Below, in pieces: positions 53,362 to 62,552 of a stretch of 64,000 nucleotides of DNA. The DNA lies in contig JAWSUZ010000026.1 of assembly GCA_033852165.1 (NCBI GenBank), positions 16,211 through 80,210 of the forward strand, written 5' to 3'. The DNA comes from Agarilytica sp033852165 (GTDB taxonomy: Bacteria > Pseudomonadota > Gammaproteobacteria > Pseudomonadales > Cellvibrionaceae). Under the pieces are notes generated by a model. It was not told where the DNA came from. It saw only the letters and a list, made by a program, of their open reading frames with translations, and searched no databases. The position numbers and the translations under genes were made by a program. Position 1 is the stretch's first letter. Every line of letters begins with the position of its first letter.

Positions 53362-53955
53362 CTATTTTAGCCGCCTTATTTTTACGGCTTTACCGATATA
53401 CTCCATCCGTAAATTATGACTGCCAAACACTCCTTTTGAAATCGTTACCGGTAACGGTAGCTCTTTTGGTCTCGGCAGATATCGGGGTTCGACCTGTTGC
53501 CAGACCTGTCCGTTGTCAAACTCAAAATTCCAGCGCTTCTTGCTATCCTTGTAGGCGGCAAGCAACTGAAAATTGAAGGTGGTTGGCGTCGCCGGTTGCT
53601 GAGATTTTAGTAGATACTTTTGACCAAGCTCAGCCTCACCAGCACTCATGAGTATTTTAGTTGTGGCTGACTTCTGACGATCGGGAGGCACTACAACATT
53701 ACCACTAGCTCGACCCTGAATATCCCCTGTCACGTTATCAAAACACTTCAGACGCTCAATATCTGTTTCAATATTTGCGCATACAATTACCTCTGCTTTT
53801 AGCGAAGTATCACCCGCCATAGACGGTAAGGAGCCAGCAAAAAAAAGGGCCACCGTGTAAAACAGGGTGGCCAAGGCTCCGCTCTTTGGGGAGCATGTTT
53901 CTGGTCCGGTGCCTATTGATAATAACCTTGAAAAAAATAAATCAGTCATTATCAA
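53362..53955 (-). CDS. Hypothetical secreted protein downstream of the TonB receptor
   Basis: The predicted protein has 197 residues, with a hydrophobic segment at about 28-46 ('LATLFYTVALFFAGS') ending in a plausible cleavage site (SMAGD). The mature part has two cysteines in 'IVCANIETDIERLKCFD', a pattern (C-x-x-I-x-x-x-x-x-R-L-x-C-x-D) seen in several small secreted proteins including T6SS-associated ones, and a C-terminal beta-rich part with 'FDNGQVWQQVEP' and 'SKGVFGSHNLRMEYIGKAVKIRRL'. I do not know its function. It follows the TonB receptor by 23 bases. The N-terminal 25 residues look non-coding and the hydrophobic segment coincides with a strong terminator hairpin, so the true start is uncertain and the gene may be 5'-damaged. 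Confidence 0.6.
   Translation of the reverse strand: MIMTDLFFSRLLSIGTGPETCSPKSGALATLFYTVALFFAGSLPSMAGDTSLKAEVIVCANIETDIERLKCFDNVTGDIQGRASGNVVVPPDRQKSATTKILMSAGEAELGQKYLLKSQQPATPTTFNFQLLAAYKDSKKRWNFEFDNGQVWQQVEPRYLPRPKELPLPVTISKGVFGSHNLRMEYIGKAVKIRRLK
53839..53872 (-). terminator. Terminator-like hairpin inside the hypothetical gene
   Basis: On the minus strand GGCCACC, a C, TGT, a TTT loop, ACA, a C and GGTGGCC form a near-perfect 11-bp stem, followed by CTTTTTTTT (plus-strand A tract 53839-53846). It lies about 107 bases after the TonB receptor stop, where its terminator is expected, yet within the coding frame of the next gene. Confidence 0.8.
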
Positions 53956-53978
53956 CGGCTCCAGACCCGGGGGGTTAA

Positions 53979-56792
53979 TTAGAACGTGTACTTCATCCTC
54001 AGGTAGACAATGCGTCCACGAGGGTCATGTACCTGTTGGTCAAAGCCAATACGACCATTGTTAGAACCACGGTCAATCGCGGGTGGATCTTCATCGGCAA
54101 CGTTATTTATGCCGACTGTAACATTGGTGGTACCTGATCCAAACAATTCATCGAAGGTATACCCATATTGAAGGTCCAGCACAGTATTGCTATCGATGGC
54201 ATCATTATCATCGTCGTCATATCCACTTATGTAACGAATATACATACCAGCCGACTGTCTATCGCTCATCCAGCTCACACCCACGTTCATGCGGAAATCA
54301 GGTACCGACCCCAACAAACCGATAAAACTGTTTCTGTCTCCCGCACCGTCAATGATCGGACTACCGTTACCGACGTCAATGTCAAAAGAGTTAATGTAGG
54401 TAATCTTCGTATTCAGCAGCAGCTGGCCACCCAGTACATAGTCGAAGGTATAGGTCGCGGACAGATCAATACCATCGGTGTCTACACCGCCCAGATTAAC
54501 AAAATTAGTGGTCACCTCACTCAACTGGCCGACACCGTTGCGGCCAACCCGAGCATCCGGGACATACACATCGTTGACACACTCTCCGAATACGATCCTG
54601 CCAAAGGGTTCACCCTCACCAATGAGGTCTTCAAATTCATACGTCCAGTAATCAATCGAGGCGGTAAAGTTTGCCCCTTGATAAATAGCCCCTAAATTCC
54701 AGTTTATCGCCGATTGAGGCTTCAGGCCCCCGCCTGTAGTGATCTGTGCGGCGTTGAAAGAATCGGTGACGTCTAAATTACAACTAGTGCCTGCGCCAGA
54801 TGCAAAAATATCAGCTGATATGGGATCTGGTAGCGCACCGCTTCCCACTGCACCTTCAATATTTCGGATCGACGGCGCTTGAAACGACGTACCGATGGAT
54901 CCTCTCAGCGTGACAACATCGGTGGTATCCCATCTGAATCCGAGTTTCGGGTCAGTGGTATCACCCCCCTGATCATCGCCGTAATCTTCGTAACGCAAAG
55001 CCGCTTGCAGCTCAAAATTGTCGCCGAGGGGGATAATCGCCTCTCCAAAAATCGCGTACACATCCTGTTCGGCATTAACGATGGAAAACACCGGATCGGT
55101 CCGCCCATCAATTTGGAACGCCGACAGGCTGTCAGCAATATCGCTATACCCCGTATCGCGGTACTGAGCACCCACCGCGACAACCACTGTATGGCCGTTC
55201 AGCTCGAAGGCATCGCCGCTCAAAATGGTTTCAAAAACCTGTTGGGTGGTTTCTTTTACGAAGGTCCGGTTCACTGCAAATAGCGCCAGGTCACTGTCGC
55301 CGCCGCCAAGGCTATTGCCCGCAACGCTGGAACCATCCTTAATAGATATCGCGTCCGGTGTCGCCCAGCCACTACCAAACGGATTCCAACGGCCCGATGC
55401 GATAGCATCGCGAAATGCCGGTGTGTAATAGCTGCGTGGTTGAACATCGGTAAGCTTTGAACGCGCATACATATAGGAGGCATTCAGACTCCAACTGTCA
55501 TTAAGGTCCGCATCAAAACCGAATACCAGGCGTGTATTATCAAACTGTCGGCTAATGTCGTCGCCTAAATCGCCATCAAAAGTGGTCAAGGGTCGACCAC
55601 GGAAGATTACATCGACCGCTTGGCTTGGGTCAGCGGCAACCGCGTCGGGGTCCCAAGCTAAGGTACCGCCATTGCTCACAAAGTAGTTGAATGGATGGCT
55701 GCCCGGTACAAAGTGCCCATCGTCATCAAGGCGCATGTCCATCACCGCACCGCCGATGGTATCCTTGATTTCATTGCTGGAAAAACTTACCTCAGAGAAG
55801 ATTGAAACATCGTCGGTCAGATCGTAGTTAAATTGGCTAAACACCTGTAACCGCTTCTCTTCCGCAATCAGGGTTCGCTGGTCAATGAATCCATAACGAC
55901 AGTTGTCGCCATCAATAAACGTGTTGATTGGGCCGCCTCTGGGGTTTCGTTGGCCGCAATGTGCATCAGCCACGGTATTACCCGTGCGCTCATAGAAACC
56001 ATCATTGTTCGAATCGATCGCCTGATTGTACCTTCCCGCTCCCGTCGATGAGTCGTAAAGGTTCAGAGCAGGATCGGTCGAACGTGCATCAGCACGATCG
56101 ACCAGCCAATCGTAATCGCCCCGGTGTCCTCTATCCTGCTCGTAGTAGGTGACAAACGTCGTAAAATGTCCACGGTCGAAACTGGTGCCAAAGGCCGCGT
56201 TCAGTGATTGCGCGGGGGTGTTTTCATTGGCACGATATTCCCCCCCTATTTCAAAGCCTTCGAAATTCTTGCGCGTTATGATATTGACCACACCACCAAC
56301 CGCTTCAGAGCCATAAGTGGCGGATGCACCATCCAATAACACCTCCACACGCTCAATCATGTTGGGCGGGAACTGGTTGATGTCCGTAAAGAAGAAACCC
56401 TGATTTGTTGTGACAGGTGCCAAACCACCACGGCGGCCATTGATCAATGTCAGGGTTCCACCCACACCGAGACCCCGAAGGCTGAACTGGGATGTGCCCT
56501 GCCGATCACTTTGACTGGCGTTTAACTCCGAACCGGCGTTTGCTGGCAGCGCGCGCAGAAGGTCCTGTACCTGTCCCAGGCCCGCCGCCTGAATCATCTC
56601 GCTGTCTATGGTCTGTATAGGTGAAGCTGTTTCAAAGTCTTTTTTGCGACGAATATTGGAACCGGTGACAAGCACCTCTTCCACCTCGGGTCTGTCGGCA
56701 TAGACTGCTGCAGGGGCTGGCCCCGCTGCCATCAGTATTGCCAGAGCAATTCTGTACTTGATAAACCGCGGTTTTTTCGTATGGATGTTCAT
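53979..56792 (-). CDS. TonB-dependent outer membrane receptor
   Basis: The product (937 residues from the ATG at 56792) is an outer membrane active transporter. It has a signal peptide (hydrophobic stretch to about residue 30, ending VYADRPE), a TonB-box-like 'VEEVLVTGSNIRR', a plug domain (about 45-170 with 'FSLRGLGVGGTLTLINGRRG' and 'VEVLLDGASATYGSEAVGGVVNII'), and a long beta-barrel ending in the aromatic 'RIVYLRMKYTF'. A GGGGA site lies about 10 bases before the chosen ATG. It lies 238 bases downstream of a TctC-type binding protein gene and near the TctABC/TctDE genes, so it probably imports the same carboxylate-type substrate, as in TonB-assisted aromatic acid uptake. Upstream DNA holds a palindrome and a tandem direct repeat that look regulatory. 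No iron-siderophore-specific feature is seen. Confidence 0.92.
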   Translation of the reverse strand: MNIHTKKPRFIKYRIALAILMAAGPAPAAVYADRPEVEEVLVTGSNIRRKKDFETASPIQTIDSEMIQAAGLGQVQDLLRALPANAGSELNASQSDRQGTSQFSLRGLGVGGTLTLINGRRGGLAPVTTNQGFFFTDINQFPPNMIERVEVLLDGASATYGSEAVGGVVNIITRKNFEGFEIGGEYRANENTPAQSLNAAFGTSFDRGHFTTFVTYYEQDRGHRGDYDWLVDRADARSTDPALNLYDSSTGAGRYNQAIDSNNDGFYERTGNTVADAHCGQRNPRGGPINTFIDGDNCRYGFIDQRTLIAEEKRLQVFSQFNYDLTDDVSIFSEVSFSSNEIKDTIGGAVMDMRLDDDGHFVPGSHPFNYFVSNGGTLAWDPDAVAADPSQAVDVIFRGRPLTTFDGDLGDDISRQFDNTRLVFGFDADLNDSWSLNASYMYARSKLTDVQPRSYYTPAFRDAIASGRWNPFGSGWATPDAISIKDGSSVAGNSLGGGDSDLALFAVNRTFVKETTQQVFETILSGDAFELNGHTVVVAVGAQYRDTGYSDIADSLSAFQIDGRTDPVFSIVNAEQDVYAIFGEAIIPLGDNFELQAALRYEDYGDDQGGDTTDPKLGFRWDTTDVVTLRGSIGTSFQAPSIRNIEGAVGSGALPDPISADIFASGAGTSCNLDVTDSFNAAQITTGGGLKPQSAINWNLGAIYQGANFTASIDYWTYEFEDLIGEGEPFGRIVFGECVNDVYVPDARVGRNGVGQLSEVTTNFVNLGGVDTDGIDLSATYTFDYVLGGQLLLNTKITYINSFDIDVGNGSPIIDGAGDRNSFIGLLGSVPDFRMNVGVSWMSDRQSAGMYIRYISGYDDDDNDAIDSNTVLDLQYGYTFDELFGSGTTNVTVGINNVADEDPPAIDRGSNNGRIGFDQQVHDPRGRIVYLRMKYTF

Positions 56793-56856
56793 AAATATTC
56801 TATCCCCATCAAATAATTTATATGTTGCCTCGACTAGAGAAACCACATACAGCTCT

Positions 56857-56880
56857 AGCTAGGATGGGGGCATCCTAGCT
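56857..56880. promoter_or_regulatory. Perfect 10-bp inverted repeat upstream of the TonB receptor gene
   Basis: AGCTAGGATG (56857-56866), a GGGG spacer and CATCCTAGCT (56871-56880) form a perfect palindrome 65 bases before the receptor ATG. There is no T tract on either side, so it is more likely an operator or a 5'-UTR hairpin than a terminator. Confidence 0.7.
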
Positions 56881-56892
56881 CGCACTAGCTTT

Positions 56893-56922
56893 CAGTTACC
56901 TTTCATCCAGTTACCTTTCATC
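56893..56922. promoter_or_regulatory. Tandem 15-bp direct repeat, candidate response-regulator site
   Basis: CAGTTACCTTTCATC occurs twice head-to-tail without a gap or mismatch (56893-56907 and 56908-56922), about 100-130 bases upstream of the TonB receptor start. OmpR-type regulators typically bind tandem direct repeats, and a TctD-like member is encoded 1.4 kb away. A weaker match (GTAACCTCTTAT) lies near 58155 in the tctC/tctD intergenic region. Confidence 0.55.
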
Positions 56923-57030
56923 AAACAGGATTTTTTTTGCAAGAAATCCCTCAACGAAAACAATAGACACATGCAACTCAACCACACATCGTAAGTCGTG
57001 AACCAAAGGGCAAAAATTGGGAAATCGTGA

Positions 57031-58113
57031 TTAAAGTCGAACCTGATAATGGTCGTATATCCAGGCTGATATCCATCGCCGGGTTTCTTCGGGGAGCGCC
57101 GTTCGCATTTTCAACAGAAACTCAGCCTCCTTGACTCCGACGATACCGTGTTGGCCAACCAGGTTGACAACTGAGTCGTTGAATTCCGGGTCTTTCTTTA
57201 AAAGACGGACAGCGTTTTCATAGGCGGCGATGACGGCACTGGAAGTTTCCTTTGGCACAACCAGTAATTTCAATGAACCCCGTCCAGCCTTATAGAGGGA
57301 AAACCAGGCTTGCCAGGCTTCACCACTAGGCGCTTGGCCATGAACATAGGTATAAACTTCTGCGAGATTGGGCAATTCCGGAAACATAGGATCGCGGACA
57401 TAATTCATCTCTTCATCAAACGCGCCGAGACTAAATAAGGGTATCGCTCTACCCGTGCTTTCCTGTGGTTTTACATAGGCCATGTAGGCTGCTGTCGTTT
57501 GAAAATCGATGTTTGCATCACCGTTCTCATACAGTTTGCGCGCAGAACCACGGCCCCTTGAGCCAAAAATAGCACTCACGTCAATATCCAGTAAATCGAA
57601 CGCAAGTAATACGAATATATCGTCAGAGGTCGGCCCCATACTCGCTAGAATAAGGCGTTTATCCGGTTTATCGAGGAGTTCCTGAATGTTGCTCACACCC
57701 AGTTTGGGCGACGTGTACACGACCACGCCTGCACGATAGGCCAGTAGGGCTCGCCACTGGCTAAAGTCGTATCGAACTCGCGAGTCGCCCAATAAATAGG
57801 AAAGGTGATTGGACGCCGCAGTCACCAGTACCGAAAGCCCATCGGGCTTGGCCTGTACTGCGTATCGATTGGCCGCCTTTGCAGCATTTCCACCGGGTAC
57901 GTTGCTGATAAGGATTTTGGGCTGACCCGGCAGGTAACGACCCAAATAAGGTAATACCGATCTGGCCCAGGTATCCGTGCCACCACCAGGCATGTAAGGC
58001 ACAATAAATTCTATGGTTTTATTGCTGAAGTCTACCGATTCATCTTCAGCAGCAGTCGCAGCCGTTGCGCAAAAGCATAACGATATCAAGAGTCGCTGGG
58101 TGAATCTTTTCAC
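57031..58113 (-). CDS. TctC/Bug-type periplasmic solute-binding protein (copy 1)
   Basis: The product (360 residues) is a periplasmic binding protein of the tripartite tricarboxylate receptor (Bug/TctC) family. It has a Sec signal peptide (about 1-22, CATAATAAEDE), then the family motif 'IEFIVPYMPGGGTDTWAR' with the P-G-G-G-x-D loop that binds the substrate carboxylate, and 'NVPGGNAAKAANRYA'. The long C-terminal extension relative to typical 320-residue members is notable. Translation starts at a GTG (58113) with an AAGGCGG site. It is transcribed divergently from the TctD regulator and precedes the TonB receptor on the same strand. The ligand is not predictable; citrate, aromatic acids and other carboxylates are known for the family. 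Confidence 0.9.
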   Translation of the reverse strand: MKRFTQRLLISLCFCATAATAAEDESVDFSNKTIEFIVPYMPGGGTDTWARSVLPYLGRYLPGQPKILISNVPGGNAAKAANRYAVQAKPDGLSVLVTAASNHLSYLLGDSRVRYDFSQWRALLAYRAGVVVYTSPKLGVSNIQELLDKPDKRLILASMGPTSDDIFVLLAFDLLDIDVSAIFGSRGRGSARKLYENGDANIDFQTTAAYMAYVKPQESTGRAIPLFSLGAFDEEMNYVRDPMFPELPNLAEVYTYVHGQAPSGEAWQAWFSLYKAGRGSLKLLVVPKETSSAVIAAYENAVRLLKKDPEFNDSVVNLVGQHGIVGVKEAEFLLKMRTALPEETRRWISAWIYDHYQVRL

Positions 58114-58327
58114 GTGGCCGCCGCCTTACACTCGCTCTCTTCAAGAATAATTGGAGTAACCTCTTATTATTATTGGGTCATCACTCCCAGCATTCTATGG
58201 CAGAAAAAAGTGGTTCACAAGATGAAGATCATTGAGACGCCTAAGTAATGAAATAACAGTCAATATATTTTAATCCGCCCATGGCTGTATTACTATGCGG
58301 TTCGCCCCGACTAAAGGCAGTCAAGCT

Positions 58328-59002
58328 ATGCGCGCACTGGTCATAGAAGACAACAACGATATTGCTGAATGTATCATTCAATCGCTTTCTGATATGGGGT
58401 TTGCCAGCGATTGGTTCACGGAAGGAAAGTACTTACAAAGCGCCTCTGCGGTAGCCGAGTTCGACATTCTCATACTCGACCTGAATCTCCCCGATATAGA
58501 CGGTTTCACCGCATTGAAAGCCTTTCGAGAAAACGGAGGCACAACCCCTGTATTGATCATTTCAGCTCGGATATCGGTAGCAGACCGGGTATCCGGCCTG
58601 GATTTGGGGGCGGACGATTACCTGGTAAAACCGTTCGCCCTCGTTGAATTTGAGGCTAGAGTGCGTGCGCTGCTACGCCGGGAATCTTCGACTCGAAGTC
58701 CCAGTCTGGAATATGGCGATCTCTGCTTTGTGAAAACAACCCGGGAATTCCTTCTCAACGGTGAGAACCTGAATTTTTCGCCGCGTGAACGAGCCGTACT
58801 GGAAATACTCATTCTGAAAAAGGGACAAGTGATCAGCAAGCAGAGCATAGCCAGCCACATATTCAACTTTGATGATGTCGCGGATGTCTCTACGGTTGAA
58901 ATTTACATCCACCGACTGCGCAAAAAACTGTCCGACTCCATTGTGCGGATTATCACCCGCCGCGGTTTGGGATACTCCCTGAAAATTGATGCGGCTAACT
59001 AA
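58328..59002 (+). CDS. tctD: OmpR-family response regulator, TctD-like
   Basis: The product (224 residues from the ATG at 58328) is a DNA-binding response regulator. The receiver domain (1-115) has the acidic pair E7-D8, the phosphoacceptor D51 in 'LILDLNLPDIDG', and K101 in 'DDYLVKPF'. The C-terminal winged helix (about 130-222) ends with the typical 'VEIYIHRLRKKL...IITRRGLGYSL'. I chose 58328 because the 11 upstream in-frame residues are not part of the family and an AAAGGCAG site precedes this ATG. It overlaps the sensor kinase gene by 14 bases. By context it should control tctCBA, the second tctC and the TonB receptor in response to the transported carboxylate, as TctD does in Salmonella. 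Confidence 0.92.
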   Translation: MRALVIEDNNDIAECIIQSLSDMGFASDWFTEGKYLQSASAVAEFDILILDLNLPDIDGFTALKAFRENGGTTPVLIISARISVADRVSGLDLGADDYLVKPFALVEFEARVRALLRRESSTRSPSLEYGDLCFVKTTREFLLNGENLNFSPRERAVLEILILKKGQVISKQSIASHIFNFDDVADVSTVEIYIHRLRKKLSDSIVRIITRRGLGYSLKIDAAN

Positions 59003-60368
59003 TTTTCGCAAATCCCTCAAGGGGCGGCTGCTGGGCTGGTTACTCTTCCCATTGCTTTTATTATCTTTCGCCCACCTTTTCAGCGTTTATATCAGCACGC
59101 AGCGCACGTCTACCGATTTATTTGACAGAATCCTGGTCAATCTTGCTCTCAGCATATCCGAATATGCTATCGCTTCTGAAGGCGACCTTTTAACCGTTGA
59201 ACTCCTTGAGTTAATTCATAAAACAACCAACGACAAACTCTACTACAAGGTTTTAGGACCCAACGGCAGCTTTGTGGTCGGCTATAACGATATGCCGGTA
59301 CCGAAAGGCGGGCTAAAGCAAATTGACAATCATGTTGAGCTCTATGATGCCGTATACCTGAACGAACCCGTTAGAGTGGTTGCGGTATCCATGTTATCTG
59401 AACACTCCCAATTCACCGGGTGGACACAAGCTTTTGTTGCTCAAACCATAAGGGACAGAAATCAGTATGTGATGGATGCAATGGTCGACAATGGTTTTCG
59501 TGTTGTCTTGCTTATTTTTATCGTAGGCGCATTGTTGTCTATAGGCATTTTTGTAGCCCTGATACCCCTGAAGAAATTACAAAATGCGCTAAAATACCGA
59601 GATATTCACGATTTAACGCACCTGGAAACTAAAGAATTACCGGTAGAAATTGAGACTCTGGCAGTCAGCATCAACCAACTTTTTAACCGCTTAAGCAACC
59701 AGATTGGACTGACCAAACGGTTTTTAGAAAACGCTTCTCACCAGCTACTCACACCGATTGCGGCCCTGACACTGCAATGTGATATGGCATTGCGCAAGAC
59801 AGAAACAGATTCAGGAAAACAGACGCTTCTGAAGATTAAAAACAATGCCGATCAAATCGCACGTCTGGCCCATCAACTGCTTCACCTGAGCTATTCCGAA
59901 GCCGCCGCATTCGATAAAAGCAAAGATGAATTGATTGACCTGGCGGACATCGCCCGAGCCTGTATCAGCCAGCTCTATGAGGTGACGCACAGCGAGCCGG
60001 TGAATGCTGACCTGAAGTCAGCGCAGATTATAGGAAATGAAATTCTCATTACCCAAATATTTACCAACTTGCTGGAAAACGCCTATAAATACGGTGATAA
60101 ATCCGTTTCGATAACGGTGAGCACCTACACTGAAAACGCCAAATCAATTCTTGAAGTTAAGGACCGGGGGCCGGGCATTTCCCCCGAATTACGGCAACTG
60201 GTCACGGAGCGGTTTTTCAGAGCCAGTAACGACCAGAATGGCTCAGGCCTTGGTTTGGCCATTGTGAAAGAAGCCGTATTAATTCATCACGGGGAAATGG
60301 AGATTAGGGCTGGTGACAACGACAAGGGAACCTGCATACGCTGTATTTTCCCTGGACCGGGCGCCTGA
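58989..60368 (+). CDS. tctE: Sensor histidine kinase, TctE-like
   Basis: The product (459 residues from the ATG at 58989) is a membrane sensor kinase. Two transmembrane segments (about 14-36 and 171-193) enclose a periplasmic sensor of about 135 residues. Then come a HAMP-like linker, the H box 'NASHQLLTPIAAL' with His251, the N box 'IFTNLLENAYKYG', and the G boxes 'VKDRGPGIS' and 'GSGLGLAIVKEA'. The 'E-N-A-S-H-Q-L-x-T-P' H box is typical of the TctE subgroup. It overlaps tctD by 14 bases and is convergent with tctA. The sensor likely reads an external carboxylate. It appears complete and functional. Confidence 0.92.
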   Translation: MRLTNFRKSLKGRLLGWLLFPLLLLSFAHLFSVYISTQRTSTDLFDRILVNLALSISEYAIASEGDLLTVELLELIHKTTNDKLYYKVLGPNGSFVVGYNDMPVPKGGLKQIDNHVELYDAVYLNEPVRVVAVSMLSEHSQFTGWTQAFVAQTIRDRNQYVMDAMVDNGFRVVLLIFIVGALLSIGIFVALIPLKKLQNALKYRDIHDLTHLETKELPVEIETLAVSINQLFNRLSNQIGLTKRFLENASHQLLTPIAALTLQCDMALRKTETDSGKQTLLKIKNNADQIARLAHQLLHLSYSEAAAFDKSKDELIDLADIARACISQLYEVTHSEPVNADLKSAQIIGNEILITQIFTNLLENAYKYGDKSVSITVSTYTENAKSILEVKDRGPGISPELRQLVTERFFRASNDQNGSGLGLAIVKEAVLIHHGEMEIRAGDNDKGTCIRCIFPGPGA

Positions 60369-60477
60369 AGCCGTGTTTGTCACGACGACTGAAAAGCACT
60401 TATCACTTTTTTTACTCAGCGCATTGCGGATACCCGAGGGCCATTTTGTGTCCGTCTTTCCTTAGGGGGGTTAAGAT

Positions 60478-62010
60478 CTACTCGGCAAACACCTCTGTTA
60501 TTGCTTTTTTATGCTTGTCCCTAATTGCAGACCACAATGGCATGAGAATCGTCACCAGAGTTATCACCATAATGGTGGCCGTAATTGGCCGCTGCCAAAG
60601 AAATGCCCAGGAACCATCCCAGATCAACAGCGCCCGCCTCAAATTGTCCTCCAGCATACCACCCAGAATAAACCCCAGTAGCAGTGGCGCTAGAGGGAAA
60701 TCCAAAATGCGGAATATTACTGCAATAACACCGATGACAACCATCATGGTGAGGTCAACGGTATTAAACGACACCAGATAAACGCCTATCAGGGACAAAA
60801 ACAGGATAATGGGCGTCAGCAGTTGTCTGGGCACATCGAGCAATTTGGCAATATAGGGGATCAGGGGCAAATTCAATACCAGCAGAATTATATTGCCAAG
60901 GTACATGGAGATGATGACGGCCCAAAATACCTCCGGGTTGTCTATATAGAGCCTTGGGCCAGGTTGAACACCGTAGGAAAGCAAGGCCCCCAGCATTATG
61001 GCAGTCGTAGCCGACCCTGGGATGCCAAGGGTTAGCAATGGAACAAAAGAACCGGTCGAGGCAGCATTATTTGCCGTTTCCGGTGCCACCAGTCCTCGCG
61101 CACTTCCTTTACCAAACTGCTCCCTCTGTTCCGGGGACGCTATGTTTCGCTCCATTCCATACGCTAAGAAAGATGCGATAGTCGCGCCAGCCCCCGGCAG
61201 AACACCGACAAAAAACCCCAGCAAGGACGAACGCCCAACGACAGGCGCGACGTCCTTAATCTCCTCTTTACTCAATTTTAGTGAACCCAATGCATTGCGA
61301 GACAGATCTTCCGAATCGGGTTGCGCCTTTGAAGAATCGCCCCGCAGTACCACCAGTAGCGCTTCCGCCAACGCAAACGTGGCCATGGACAAGAGCAAAA
61401 AGCTGATGCCGTCATACAAGTCCGGTACGCCAAAGGTAAAGCGCTGCACACCGGAAGTGTCTTGCCCTACCGTCGCCAACATCAATCCAAGCAAGGTCAT
61501 CAATACTGCCTTCAGTACTTGCCCTTTCCCGGAAAAAGCCGAAATAGCGGTACATCCGAATAACATCAATGCAAAATAATCAGCAGACTGAAAGCTGAGG
61601 CTCACCTTAGCCAGTATCGGCACGAAGAGGAGCAGCAAAATAGCGCCAATAGTGCCCCCCAGGAACGAGCTGTACGCGGCCAACGCCAACGCTCGCCCTG
61701 CCTGACCCTTCTTAGCCATGGGGTGGCCGTCAAAGGCCGTCGCCACCGCACCCGAAACGCCCGGCGCGTTGATCAAAATGGCCGAGGTAGAGCCACCAAA
61801 CACCGCACCGTAATAAACGCCAGCCATAAGGATCATTCCCGAAGCGGGATCAAATCCATAGGTAATCGGGATCATCAAAGCGATGGCTGAAACTGGCCCC
61901 AGACCTGGCAACATGCCAATAAAGGTACCGGCAAAACAGCCCACCAAGACCATCAACAGATTGATCGGGGTGAACGCAGTGCTCAGCCCCATTAATATGC
62001 CCTCAAGCAT
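60478..62010 (-). CDS. tctA: TctA, large membrane subunit of tripartite tricarboxylate transporter
   Basis: The product (510 residues) is the large polytopic permease subunit of a TTT transporter with about 11-12 hydrophobic segments. Family signatures are 'GMLPGLGPVSAIALMIP' near residue 33, 'GVYYGAVFGGSTSAILINAPG' near 66-86 and the internal-repeat counterpart 'GVLPGAGATIASFLAYG' and 'LTLGIPGSATTAIMLGAL' in the second half. It moves a carboxylate across the inner membrane with the help of TctB and periplasmic TctC, usually driven by sodium or protons. Its ATG shares one base with the tctB stop (TGATG), preceded by a GGGAG site. It is the last gene of tctCBA and faces tctE, 109 bases away, with no strong terminator visible between them. 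Confidence 0.95.
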   Translation of the reverse strand: MLEGILMGLSTAFTPINLLMVLVGCFAGTFIGMLPGLGPVSAIALMIPITYGFDPASGMILMAGVYYGAVFGGSTSAILINAPGVSGAVATAFDGHPMAKKGQAGRALALAAYSSFLGGTIGAILLLLFVPILAKVSLSFQSADYFALMLFGCTAISAFSGKGQVLKAVLMTLLGLMLATVGQDTSGVQRFTFGVPDLYDGISFLLLSMATFALAEALLVVLRGDSSKAQPDSEDLSRNALGSLKLSKEEIKDVAPVVGRSSLLGFFVGVLPGAGATIASFLAYGMERNIASPEQREQFGKGSARGLVAPETANNAASTGSFVPLLTLGIPGSATTAIMLGALLSYGVQPGPRLYIDNPEVFWAVIISMYLGNIILLVLNLPLIPYIAKLLDVPRQLLTPIILFLSLIGVYLVSFNTVDLTMMVVIGVIAVIFRILDFPLAPLLLGFILGGMLEDNLRRALLIWDGSWAFLWQRPITATIMVITLVTILMPLWSAIRDKHKKAITEVFAE

Positions 62011-62501
62011 CAGGCGTCTCCCATGATTAATCGATACAGCGTGCCCGTATCGAGATACAAATCAAATAGCTGTGTTAGCACGCCCCACATACTCAGCACC
62101 AGCCCACCGGCCACCGTCAAAGAAAGCCCAATCCGCCGCTCGCCCAGAATGCTGAAACCGATCATCAAAAATAGGAATGTCGCGACGACAAACCCGAGAA
62201 AACTGAAACTGAGCGAATAGACCAACATCAGCAGAATCAGGGCTAACGTAGGCTTCCAGCGATATCCTGCTACCGCCCCGCTGATACTGACATCCTCCGA
62301 ACTCTTGCCGGGCATAAGCAACTGCACAAACGCACACACTATTGTCACGCACGCCAATCCCATCGGCAGTGTTCGCGGAGTAAAAAACTGATCTCCAGCG
62401 TTCGGGTCCAACGTTATGTCAAATATGTAATTCAGGTAAAAAAGTGAAAAGAGCAACAGCAGCAAACTCCCCACCTTGTCTTTATTATCAATATAATTCA
62501 T
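62010..62501 (-). CDS. tctB: TctB, small membrane subunit of tripartite tricarboxylate transporter
   Basis: The product (163 residues) has four hydrophobic segments, as expected for TctB. It starts 'MNYIDNKDKVGSLLLLLFSL' and contains 'FFTPRTLPMGLA', the conserved F-x-P-R-x-x-P loop of the family. It partners TctA in the inner membrane; sequence conservation is low in this family, so the call rests on topology, that loop and position between tctC and tctA. A GAGTGAAG site precedes the ATG at 62501. Confidence 0.92.
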   Translation of the reverse strand: MNYIDNKDKVGSLLLLLFSLFYLNYIFDITLDPNAGDQFFTPRTLPMGLACVTIVCAFVQLLMPGKSSEDVSISGAVAGYRWKPTLALILLMLVYSLSFSFLGFVVATFLFLMIGFSILGERRIGLSLTVAGGLVLSMWGVLTQLFDLYLDTGTLYRLIMGDA

Positions 62502-62552
62502 CGCTTCACTCTGTCCATACAGTATTAATGACCCACCGGAACTGACTCGGCG

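Noticed and set aside
60369..60477. Bidirectional terminator between tctE and tctA
   Set aside because: Only T-rich stretches are seen; no stem of convincing length could be drawn.
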